A stretch of 15,937 bases of DNA from Fulvivirga aurantia (lineage in GTDB: Bacteria > Bacteroidota > Bacteroidia > Cytophagales > Cyclobacteriaceae): positions 1 to 15,937 of the forward strand of contig NZ_SMMD01000911.1 in assembly GCF_009711475.1 (NCBI RefSeq). The letters run 5' to 3'. The position numbers and the translations under genes are program-made. Positions 7,956 to 14,806 of this stretch are shown here, one piece after another (position 1 is the stretch's first letter; every line of letters begins with the position of its first letter). Under the pieces are notes generated by a model. That model saw nothing but the letters and a program-made list of their open reading frames with translations, did not search any database and was not told the DNA's origin.

Positions 7956-8704
7956 TCATTGAACTCAGCCTTTAATTGTGTGGCTTCCTCTTTAAATATG
8001 TGATCTTTTGAGTCAACAATCTCCGAGAGCTTAGCTTCTGTTGCTTCAGTATTATCAAGTTTCAAATAAGTAAGCAACAAATACCAGTCAGACACTTCTT
8101 TGTAGAGTCCGTCAGCCGATAGGTTTACTTTTGCCAGGTTTTCCTCTGCCATAGCATAATCTTCCGTGACCATGTAAGTGATGCCAAGATATGTTCTTGC
8201 TGTTTCATTTTGAGGATCAGTTTCCAAAACACTATTAAGCAAATCAATGGTTTTTTGATATTGCTGTGTGTTGTAAGCATTGATAGCCTCTGATAATTGG
8301 TCATTATCACCTCTAACCGTCAGTACATCTTCGTAAGGAGTGAAATAAGCAGTGTAGAGTGTATGATGATCTTTGGATACCAATAAATCACCCAAAAAGA
8401 AGTATGCCGTTGGAATTGCAATAATGAGCAATATTGCTGCTGCGGCTAGTATTTTTTTCCATCGGTAAGAGCTAGTAGGCTCTTGAGCTGCAATTTCTTC
8501 TTCCCATCCCTGAATTTTCTGCTCAAACTCTACACGTCCCACTCTTTCTATCTCATCTAGAATGAGGAGGTAGTCACTTACCTGTTGAGAAAAATCTGAA
8601 TCAAGCTCTCTGCGAGTTTCAAAATCAGATTTCTCATCATCACTAAGTTTTCCTTTATGATAAGCCTCTATAAGCTCTATATTTTTTTCTTCTTCGTTAC
8701 TCAT
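7952..8704 (-). CDS. Membrane TPR protein, probable anti-sigma factor
   Basis: A 250-aa single-pass membrane protein. Residues 1-80 are acidic and helical, with EAYHKGKLSDDEKSDFE followed by a long helix, like the zinc-less cytoplasmic heads of Bacteroidota anti-sigma proteins. One transmembrane helix spans about 84-104 (hydrophobic run after RWKK). Residues about 125-245 are outside the cytoplasm and form two to three TPR-like units (the clearest is QYQKTIDLLNSVLETDPQNE, then ARTYLGITYMVTEDYAMAEE). There is no signal peptide. The start overlaps the end of the sigma-factor gene by 8 bases, the arrangement expected of a sigma/anti-sigma pair. I infer that the cytoplasmic head holds the sigma factor and the TPR part senses a partner in the periplasm. 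Binding is not shown by sequence, so the name stays provisional. Confidence 0.88.
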   Translation of the reverse strand: MSNEEEKNIELIEAYHKGKLSDDEKSDFETRRELDSDFSQQVSDYLLILDEIERVGRVEFEQKIQGWEEEIAAQEPTSSYRWKKILAAAAILLIIAIPTAYFFLGDLLVSKDHHTLYTAYFTPYEDVLTVRGDNDQLSEAINAYNTQQYQKTIDLLNSVLETDPQNETARTYLGITYMVTEDYAMAEENLAKVNLSADGLYKEVSDWYLLLTYLKLDNTEATEAKLSEIVDSKDHIFKEEATQLKAEFND

Positions 8705-9275
8705 ATTTCAGTTTAGACTGATTTACCTGTTCGCGTATTCTTTGTAAGCAAAGGCATTTTTTCTTTTTAGCTACATTTTCACTTTTATAGCCCATATGTT
8801 GTGCGATACTATCCATTGAGAAGTTCTTGAAATAATACATCATCAGAATAGATTTGCAGGGCTCACCTATTTTCTCAAGAATACCTCTCACTATGCTTTT
8901 TTGATGAGCAATCGCCTCTTTATCAATCAAATCATTGTTTTGATACGTATCGTCTTTTACCTGACCTAAAGGCTTATCCTTATTTTTCTTTCTTAAATCT
9001 TCACGTATCAGGTTTTTGCCTATGCCAAAAATGTAGGTTGCAATACTGCTATTAAGTGACTGTATTTTGTTGTCTTTCACGTTGAGGTAAAAAGTAGTAA
9101 ACGATCTCTGATATAAGTCAACTGCCTCGCTTTTATCAACCTGATGATGTGCCTGAAACCAATTAATGAATCTCGCCCTGTGCATTTCGTATAATTGCCT
9201 GAGTAAAGACTCGTCACCCTGTCTTATCTGCAGTAATACATCATCTACCGGTATGTTGCTTTTACTTATATACAT
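8697..9275 (-). CDS. ECF-type RNA polymerase sigma factor
   Basis: A 192-aa sigma-70 family protein with only regions 2 and 4, the ECF layout. Region 2 covers about 14-95 (IRQGDESLLRQLYEMHRARF, then AVDLYQRSFTTFYLNV and YIFGIGKNLIREDLRKK). Region 4 covers about 130-185, with the helix-turn-helix in YYFKNFSMDSIAQHMGYKSE. After it comes a basic, cysteine-containing helix, KKKKCLCLQRIRE. The ATG at 9273-9275 is needed to keep region 2.1. A copy of the GGTAACC-N16-CACYAA motif lies directly upstream on this strand (9307-9279) and suggests autoregulation. The next gene, an overlapping membrane TPR protein, is the likely anti-sigma factor. Targets are predicted to be the divergent envelope genes, two of which carry the same motif. 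Confidence 0.93.
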   Translation of the reverse strand: MYISKSNIPVDDVLLQIRQGDESLLRQLYEMHRARFINWFQAHHQVDKSEAVDLYQRSFTTFYLNVKDNKIQSLNSSIATYIFGIGKNLIREDLRKKNKDKPLGQVKDDTYQNNDLIDKEAIAHQKSIVRGILEKIGEPCKSILMMYYFKNFSMDSIAQHMGYKSENVAKKKKCLCLQRIREQVNQSKLKYE

Positions 9276-9278
9276 GAT

Positions 9279-9307
9279 TTAGTGTAAGGCGATCACTAAA
9301 GGTTACC
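9279..9307 (-). promoter_or_regulatory. Predicted ECF promoter of the sigma-factor gene
   Basis: On the reverse strand this reads GGTAACC (9307-9301), 16 bases, then CACTAA (9284-9279). The same boxes with the same spacing occur before two other genes of the block. The spacing is that of ECF -35/-10 pairs. The -10-like box ends only 3 bases before the ATG, so a message made here would be essentially leaderless, or the site has another role. Confidence 0.6.
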
Positions 9308-9413
9308 ACTCATTATCACCCGAAAGGCAATTTAGTTAAAGTTGTCTGTTTTCTCATACCTACTCTTTGAAACCACACCATTTCAGACGAACCGAAAAAT
9401 TTTTAAGCTCATC

Positions 9414-9442
9414 GGTAACCTTTCAATTGTGGCTAACACCAA
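9414..9442 (+). promoter_or_regulatory. Predicted ECF promoter of the papain-like lipoprotein gene
   Basis: GGTAACC (9414-9420), 16 bases, then CACCAA (9437-9442). Both boxes and the spacing are identical to those at 14752-14780. Transcription would begin near 9449 and leave a leader of about 20-25 bases before the ATG at 9472, a normal length for this phylum. Assignment to the local sigma factor is inference from position and from the copy before the sigma gene itself. Confidence 0.7.
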
Positions 9443-9471
9443 AGAGAAACAACATTAACCCTTAAAATATT

Positions 9472-11160
9472 ATGAAAAATATTAAAAAATTATTGTTGCT
9501 CGTCTTGGTTGGCCCAAGTCTTATGATGAGTTGCGATGAGGAAACTGTAGCACCACCAGAAGTCATTAAAGAAGGAGAATTTGTTGACTTGAGACCTCAG
9601 CAATCCTCATTAAAAAGTCAAGGTGGCCGAGGAACGTGTATTGTATTTGCCGGAGTGGCAGCATTAGAAGCGGCCTACATCAGACAGGGTATGGGAGAAA
9701 AAAACCTATCAGAGGAGTTTATGAACTTCACCCGGAAGTCTTTTTTTCTTGAGCCTCGGTGGGATGTTATTGAATCTCGTGGGATGGATGCACTTGAAAC
9801 ACAGCTCGGCCACTCGGGAGGTGGTGGTGGAGTCGGTGTAATTGCCCAACTCAATAGAGGTTTTAGAATTCCTGAAGAGACCGTGATGGAATATAAGACC
9901 TCAGCTAATTATTATAAAGACAATTATCCGAGCTTACAAGCAGTGTTGGATAAGCAAGAAGCCAAAGAAGATATCACGCAAAGAGATTATAGCAATTTTA
10001 ACCTTGAGCCCTCAATACTTTCCAGCACAAGACTAAGAGCAGATAAGTACTATGGCGTTGGTCAATACCGTTTTATCAATGACCCTAAAAATACCTCTGA
10101 AATTGAAGCTGTACTCAAACGTGGATTTGAGGTTGTCTGGGATTTTTTTGGAGCACTCCCTGAGCCTTCTTCCGGAAAGGGTATTGGAGGGGAAAAAAAC
10201 ATGTGGCAGAAATGCGATGAATGCGATACTATTGCTCACTCCATGCTTATTGTGGGATATGACAAGAGAGACGCTGACTCTACTAATCATTATTTTATTG
10301 TAAAGAACTCATGGGGACCAGGTCACTCAACAACCGGTACCGATGGAGATGGCTATACATTTCTCTCATACGATTATGTAAGAAACTATGGTACCCAAGC
10401 CGGTTATATTCTAGTGGCCGAGCCAGGTCGTGAGTGGCCGGAAGTTGCTTTTATAGGCCGGTGGAATTTCACTTATGACGGCTGGAAAGGGGAGTTGGAT
10501 ATATATCATATTCCAGGCATGAATGATTATACTTTTGAGCATTTTAATCGCTATGCCGGTGTTCCTATCTACGAGGATAAGCGCATCGGTACCTTTTACG
10601 CTTCAGATGGAAAGGCCTTTAAAATCAATGGGCAAATACATGGCAATCGAATCGAGTTTTACTTCGATGTAGAAACACCATTGCTACGGTATGATGAGTT
10701 AGTTGGCAGAAGGTTTGTCTACTATCTAGATGAAAACGATTTTATGGCAGGTATACATACCGATAAGGATGGGCGTCAATATGCAGGTTATGCCATAAAA
10801 GATGATTACTTGCCCGGAGGAAGTTCCACAACTCCAAGACCTTATGAAGATGCGTCTTTCCTGGACAGCTCCTGGGAGTTTTATACTGAATCGACAGAAG
10901 GCATAATGGAGATCAGCTCAAATCACACGTCAGAATTTGATCCTTTCTTTTTATTGAGTGGTACCTACACACCATCAGGAGCTACTGAAGCCCACAATGT
11001 GGTAATAAAAATACCCAGAGACGAAACCAACAAGCTGTACATTCAGATCGAACACCATGGAAGTTATATTGGCAAGCACCTGAATAGAGAAGCAGGGCTG
11101 GTGACAGGAAACACCCCTGAAACAGGAATTTCGAAGCCTTTTCGTATGACAAGGCAATAA
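9472..11160 (+). CDS. Papain-fold (C1 family) cysteine peptidase lipoprotein
   Basis: A 562-aa exported cysteine peptidase. The signal peptide ends in LMMSC, making Cys21 the lipid anchor. It is followed at once by DEE, which resembles the acidic lipoprotein export signal that sends Bacteroidota lipoproteins to the cell surface. Residues about 37-315 are the papain-like domain: SLKSQGGRGTCIVFAG gives the oxyanion Gln50 and nucleophile Cys56, HSMLIVGYD gives His256, and VKNSWG gives Asn279, so the catalytic set is complete. There is no separate propeptide: the catalytic domain starts about 16 residues after the anchor. Residues about 323-562 form a beta-rich domain I do not recognise (opening IGRWNFTYDGWKGEL), perhaps a binding or barrel module. 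It is the first rightward gene of the block, under a predicted ECF promoter. Targets are unknown. Confidence 0.9.
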   Translation: MKNIKKLLLLVLVGPSLMMSCDEETVAPPEVIKEGEFVDLRPQQSSLKSQGGRGTCIVFAGVAALEAAYIRQGMGEKNLSEEFMNFTRKSFFLEPRWDVIESRGMDALETQLGHSGGGGGVGVIAQLNRGFRIPEETVMEYKTSANYYKDNYPSLQAVLDKQEAKEDITQRDYSNFNLEPSILSSTRLRADKYYGVGQYRFINDPKNTSEIEAVLKRGFEVVWDFFGALPEPSSGKGIGGEKNMWQKCDECDTIAHSMLIVGYDKRDADSTNHYFIVKNSWGPGHSTTGTDGDGYTFLSYDYVRNYGTQAGYILVAEPGREWPEVAFIGRWNFTYDGWKGELDIYHIPGMNDYTFEHFNRYAGVPIYEDKRIGTFYASDGKAFKINGQIHGNRIEFYFDVETPLLRYDELVGRRFVYYLDENDFMAGIHTDKDGRQYAGYAIKDDYLPGGSSTTPRPYEDASFLDSSWEFYTESTEGIMEISSNHTSEFDPFFLLSGTYTPSGATEAHNVVIKIPRDETNKLYIQIEHHGSYIGKHLNREAGLVTGNTPETGISKPFRMTRQ

Positions 11161-11187
11161 ATCGTAAAAATGCAATTGTAGCGGCTA

Positions 11188-11219
11188 GTTGACTTAAATC
11201 AATATTAATTGTACATTTA
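11188..11219 (+). promoter_or_regulatory. Possible housekeeping-type promoter before the small lipoprotein gene
   Basis: GTTG at 11188-11191 and TACATTTA at 11212-11219 lie 20 bases apart and resemble the Bacteroidota -33 (TTTG) and -7 (TAnnTTTG) elements, each with one mismatch. The 104-base gap before this gene lacks the GGTAACC motif. It also holds an imperfect palindrome, TTGACTTAAATCAA (11189-11202), and a 7-bp inverted repeat, GTAGCGG/CCGCTAC (11178-11184 and 11229-11235), that could be an operator or a weak hairpin. Confidence 0.3.
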
Positions 11220-11264
11220 TTAACTCCACCGCTACCACTAAAAAACACCTTAACACACAAAACT

Positions 11265-11924
11265 ATGAAACTTACCATTTTAACATTACTTGCGGTGGCA
11301 CTCATGACAAGCTGCCAACTACAGGCCGTACAAGATGATAATCAAACCGAAGAAAAGAAAAAGAACTTTGAGAAAGGCAAAACTGAGAGTTCTGATGGCT
11401 CCACATATGTTGAATTTTATGATTACCCATTACTTAAATACTATGCTGAGTATTTAGAAACTCTCGATCCGACCGAGGAAGTAGAGAAAGAAAAAGGGTT
11501 TGTCGCTGAGAGTATAAAGGCTCTCGTAGAGTTCGATGCCACAGTAATTTCAGGGGGAACAATTCCACCACCAATGCCTTGCCCTGGTCACCTTGGTGAA
11601 CTTATGATTGATCCACTTTGTCTAGGGTGGTCAAATGATTTCTCCAAATTTAGAATGGGCTTAGTAACACACATTACGAACAGTAGCTCCATCACAATTA
11701 CAGGCTTCCATGACAACCAACCAGTTGCCACTGGCTATCTGGTAGATTATGATGATCTATTGAAAAAAGGTACTTATGAATTTGATGTGGAAAATGCAGA
11801 GTTAATTACACAAGACTTACTATTTACTGTGAATACTACAATATTGGATGGGGATGAAATAATTGAGGTTGAATTTAGTGTAGGGGTACCAGAGGAAACA
11901 TTTATACCATTAAAAGGTTATTGA
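11265..11924 (+). CDS. Small lipoprotein of unknown function, coupled to the CHAT gene
   Basis: A 219-aa predicted lipoprotein that I do not recognise. The signal peptide ends in LMTSC (Cys17). A charged, Lys/Glu-rich linker follows (about 20-45). Then comes a compact region with two cysteines in PMPCPGHLG and DPLCLGW, which could form a disulfide. The C-terminal half (about 125-215) alternates hydrophobic residues as in a beta sandwich. Its TGA stop overlaps the TTG start of the CHAT gene by 3 bases (TTGA), which strongly suggests translational coupling and hence a product working with the CHAT protein, as partner, substrate or inhibitor. Which of these applies cannot be read from the sequence. 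It follows the papain-like gene after 104 bases, so it may be cotranscribed or have its own promoter. Confidence 0.85.
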   Translation: MKLTILTLLAVALMTSCQLQAVQDDNQTEEKKKNFEKGKTESSDGSTYVEFYDYPLLKYYAEYLETLDPTEEVEKEKGFVAESIKALVEFDATVISGGTIPPPMPCPGHLGELMIDPLCLGWSNDFSKFRMGLVTHITNSSSITITGFHDNQPVATGYLVDYDDLLKKGTYEFDVENAELITQDLLFTVNTTILDGDEIIEVEFSVGVPEETFIPLKGY

Positions 11925-14740
11925 TAAAACAATTTAGAATATCGTTTTTAATTATCGCTGGGGCTTTATTAAGTCCCAGCTTTTCTATTTCTAAGCAAAA
12001 TGATGTAGATAGCCTATCTCTTTGGATTCAGGCAGAGATGAGTAAGTATCAATCTCGGTACTACTATGCTAGTCCTGATAGTCTTTCTTATTATTTTGAT
12101 GCCCTAAAAGACACAGCCAGCATTTACGATCAGTGGGATTGGGTGGTATACCTCACAACAATAGAAGCTCAGGCCTTTGGCCACGCTCAGGAGTTTGATA
12201 GGGTAGATAAAATACTGGATGATGCTGACCTTATTTTTCAACAGCATAAAGCATTACTGGACAGTATTGACAAAACGAGAGAGGCCGAGAAGTCTTTATT
12301 ATTTACTAAGGGCAGTCATTATTTCTCTTTAGGGAGGTTTACACAATCCATTTCTCAGTTTAATAAGCTATTACAAATAGATAAAAGCCTGCCTTCGCTG
12401 GGAGTTGGCTACCTATACAGCATTCATTCTTATCTTGGGTCTTCTTACGCCAAGCTTTTACTTTTTGATAAAGCCGTTCAGCATTATAACCACGCTTATA
12501 GAAATATAGAAGGAATACCAGAGGCTTATCGAGGGTATTACGAGGCATTGTATTTCTCATATTTGGGAGGAATTTACCGTCAAGAGGCGGTATTTTCAGG
12601 AAACGATAGTTTGTTAAATACAGCACTTGATAATTATCAAAATGGCCTTGAGGTAATGTTAGCAGATCAAAATAGTCAGAACTACCGACCAGCCATTATA
12701 AGCATTTACAGGTCAGTTGCTGATATTTTTAAACTTCAACAAAAATTTGATAGCGCCCTATACTATAACAATAAGGCACTGGGTTGGCAGACCCAAAATG
12801 ATGGTCTTTTAGTGAAAACTTTATTAGAAGGCGGGGATATACACCTGAAAAATAACGATTACAAAAAGGCAACGGAGTTTTTTACCCGGTCGCTTAAAGT
12901 GTCTAACGAGGTGTTTAGCTACCAACATTACAGCAAAGGTGAAGCCTATACCAAATTAGCTCAGCTAAAGTTTGAAAAGAATGATCTGGACTCAGCGCTC
13001 TATTATGTAGAGCTTGCAGATAGAATATTATCTCAAGGAAGCAACTCTTCCTATTTCACAAAAGCGCTCGTACCAATCGAACTCAAAGGAGAAATACTCA
13101 CTAAGAAATTTCTGAAAACTAACAATCAGCAAAATCTTCAGCAGGCTGCTACAGAATTTCAAAAGGGACTGGAGATGGTAAGGCAGGTTGAACGTGATTT
13201 TCCCGGATCGGCTTACAAACTATTTTTCAAGTCGTATCTCAACAACTTCTACGAATCAGCTTTAGAGAGCCTATACCTTCTGGTGAAATCAGAACCATCA
13301 ATAGAAAATGCTTCGATATATTACGAATTCATTGAAGCAAATAAGAGCTCATTACTTAGGGAGTCCTTAAAAAATGAAGGTGCCCTGCTATATGCGGGTG
13401 TGCCAAACTCAGTTTTGCTTCAGGAGACTCAACTCAAGTCAGCGATTGGCAAATTGCATGAAAAAATCACTGATTCACCTCAAGACTCTGCGCTTCACGA
13501 AGAGCTTTTTATTCATCAAAATCAATTAGACAGCTTGGTTGATGAAGTAGAGAAAAACTATCCTGAGTATTATCAATTGAAGTACGCGGCACAAAGCTGG
13601 GATGTGAACGAACTGCAAAAAAGCATCAAGCCTGGGCAGAAAGTGCTGATCTATTTTTGGGGTGACTCAAGCCTATTTACCCTGGCAGTGGATAGAGACA
13701 ATTTTTCAGTTGATAGAATTGAGTTAAGTACAGATTTGACTGAGTCAGTTTCAGAAATAACTGAATATTGCACTTCTATAGATAAAAATAGTGTTCAGAG
13801 TTATTCCAAAAATGCCTATAAAATTTATCAAAAAGTAGTGGAGCCGTATCTGGCGGAGTCAGTACAAAAACTAACTATTGTAGCTGATGGTCCACTGATC
13901 TACATTCCTTTTGACGCATTGGTTACGGATGCGACTGAGGTAAATGAATTTCATCAAATGCCTTACCTGATAAAAGAGGTAAATATTTCTCATATGCTTT
14001 CTAGTAATTTATCTGGTAAGACGGTAGACCCGAGATTTGAGTATTCCTATCTGGGTATTGCTCCTAAATATGATCAGACTTTTTTAAAGTATAGTAAGAG
14101 TGAAGTGCTTGCAGCCGCAGCTATCTGGTCAAACAGTAAAGTCCTTCTAGAGGAGGCAGCAGTTAAGTCAAGCTTTTTAGATTTCGCACCCAAGGCTGGT
14201 TTACTACATCTAGCGGCACACACAAAAATTAATGAAGAGGAGTCTTTACTTTCCCACTTCATATTAAACGATAGTCTTGGTCAGGAAGCACCTCTTCATT
14301 TTTATGAGATTTATAATATGCGTAATAACTCAGGTTTGGCCGTATTGAGTGGCTGCGAGACCGGTGCCGGTAAATATGCCAGAGGAGAAGGCATCATGAG
14401 TTTAGGTAGTGCCTTTCAATATGCGGGTTGCTCCAATATTATCATGAGTTTATGGCAGGTAAATGACATGACAACCACCGCCATTATGGAAAACTTATTT
14501 AATAACCTAAAGCAAGGTCAGCCTAAAGATGAAGCGCTTAGGCGAGCAAAACTCTCATTTCTGTCAGAGCCTAAAAATAAATTTTTCCACCACCCTTACT
14601 ATTGGTCAGCCTTTGTGCTGTATGGTGATCAGGAGCCATTACAAGGCAATACCAATAAACAATGGATTGTGCTGGCCGCAGGAGGACTCCTTCTTGTATT
14701 GTTTTCACTTTTCTTTTACAGAAAGTTTTCTCAAAAATAA
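11921..14740 (+). CDS. Periplasmic TPR-CHAT protease with C-terminal membrane anchor
   Basis: A 939-aa exported protein. The start is TTG at 11921: the next ATG is codon 40 and would lose the signal peptide (FRISFLIIAGALLSPSFSIS). Residues about 30-480 hold TPR repeats, e.g. GSHYFSLGRFTQSISQFNKL and GDIHLKNNDYKKATEFFTRS. A helical linker, likely coiled-coil, covers about 490-560. The CHAT domain (caspase/separase-related cysteine peptidase) covers about 575-905, with catalytic His767 in LLHLAAHT and Cys812 in AVLSGCETGAG, followed by the family-typical GIMSLGSAFQYAGC and MSLWQV. A transmembrane helix at about 915-932 with the tail YRKFSQK anchors the C-terminus in the inner membrane. The protease and its TPR sensor would therefore face the periplasm. 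The dyad is intact, so proteolytic activity is likely. Substrate and trigger are unknown; TPRs usually bind peptides or partner proteins. Confidence 0.93.
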   Translation: MIKQFRISFLIIAGALLSPSFSISKQNDVDSLSLWIQAEMSKYQSRYYYASPDSLSYYFDALKDTASIYDQWDWVVYLTTIEAQAFGHAQEFDRVDKILDDADLIFQQHKALLDSIDKTREAEKSLLFTKGSHYFSLGRFTQSISQFNKLLQIDKSLPSLGVGYLYSIHSYLGSSYAKLLLFDKAVQHYNHAYRNIEGIPEAYRGYYEALYFSYLGGIYRQEAVFSGNDSLLNTALDNYQNGLEVMLADQNSQNYRPAIISIYRSVADIFKLQQKFDSALYYNNKALGWQTQNDGLLVKTLLEGGDIHLKNNDYKKATEFFTRSLKVSNEVFSYQHYSKGEAYTKLAQLKFEKNDLDSALYYVELADRILSQGSNSSYFTKALVPIELKGEILTKKFLKTNNQQNLQQAATEFQKGLEMVRQVERDFPGSAYKLFFKSYLNNFYESALESLYLLVKSEPSIENASIYYEFIEANKSSLLRESLKNEGALLYAGVPNSVLLQETQLKSAIGKLHEKITDSPQDSALHEELFIHQNQLDSLVDEVEKNYPEYYQLKYAAQSWDVNELQKSIKPGQKVLIYFWGDSSLFTLAVDRDNFSVDRIELSTDLTESVSEITEYCTSIDKNSVQSYSKNAYKIYQKVVEPYLAESVQKLTIVADGPLIYIPFDALVTDATEVNEFHQMPYLIKEVNISHMLSSNLSGKTVDPRFEYSYLGIAPKYDQTFLKYSKSEVLAAAAIWSNSKVLLEEAAVKSSFLDFAPKAGLLHLAAHTKINEEESLLSHFILNDSLGQEAPLHFYEIYNMRNNSGLAVLSGCETGAGKYARGEGIMSLGSAFQYAGCSNIIMSLWQVNDMTTTAIMENLFNNLKQGQPKDEALRRAKLSFLSEPKNKFFHHPYYWSAFVLYGDQEPLQGNTNKQWIVLAAGGLLLVLFSLFFYRKFSQK

Positions 14741-14751
14741 TTCTGATTTGT

Positions 14752-14780
14752 GGTAACCACTTTCGATTGGGACGCACCAA
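14752..14780 (+). promoter_or_regulatory. Predicted ECF promoter of the Cys-rich lipoprotein gene
   Basis: GGTAACC (14752-14758), 16 bases, then CACCAA (14775-14780), in the 66-base gap after the CHAT gene. It matches the 9414-9442 copy in both boxes and spacing, while the spacer sequences differ, which argues for selection on the boxes rather than recent duplication. The predicted leader to the ATG at 14807 is about 20 bases. The -35-like box sits in a palindrome, GTGGTAACCAC (14750-14760 with the centre A unmatched). Confidence 0.68.
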
Positions 14781-14806
14781 GTGTGTAAACCAATTATAAA
14801 AGTGCT

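Larger units (their letters stand above)
9276..9471. promoter_or_regulatory. Divergent control region between sigma factor and papain-like lipoprotein
   Basis: This 196-base non-coding spacer separates the leftward sigma/anti-sigma pair from the rightward envelope genes. It carries two outward-facing copies of the predicted ECF promoter motif, which form a 10-bp inverted repeat, AAAGGTTACC (9298-9307) and GGTAACCTTT (9414-9423). The 106 bases between the copies show no open frame of note, and I recognise no other element there. Confidence 0.6.

Noticed and set aside
9298..9423. The 10-bp inverted repeat AAAGGTTACC/GGTAACCTTT looks like the ends of a small mobile element.
   Set aside because: No transposase, no flanking target duplication, and a third copy of the core with the same 16-base spacing to CACCAA occurs 5 kb away; divergent promoters explain it better.
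11178..11235. A terminator hairpin from GTAGCGG/CCGCTAC between the papain-like and small lipoprotein genes.
   Set aside because: The stem is only 7 bp with a 44-base loop and no T-run, so transcription may well continue into the next gene.
11921..14740. CHAT protease as part of a CRISPR-guided (Craspase-like) or gasdermin defence system.
   Set aside because: No CRISPR array, Cas gene or gasdermin-like protein is present, and this CHAT protein has a signal peptide and a C-terminal anchor, so it works outside the cytoplasm.
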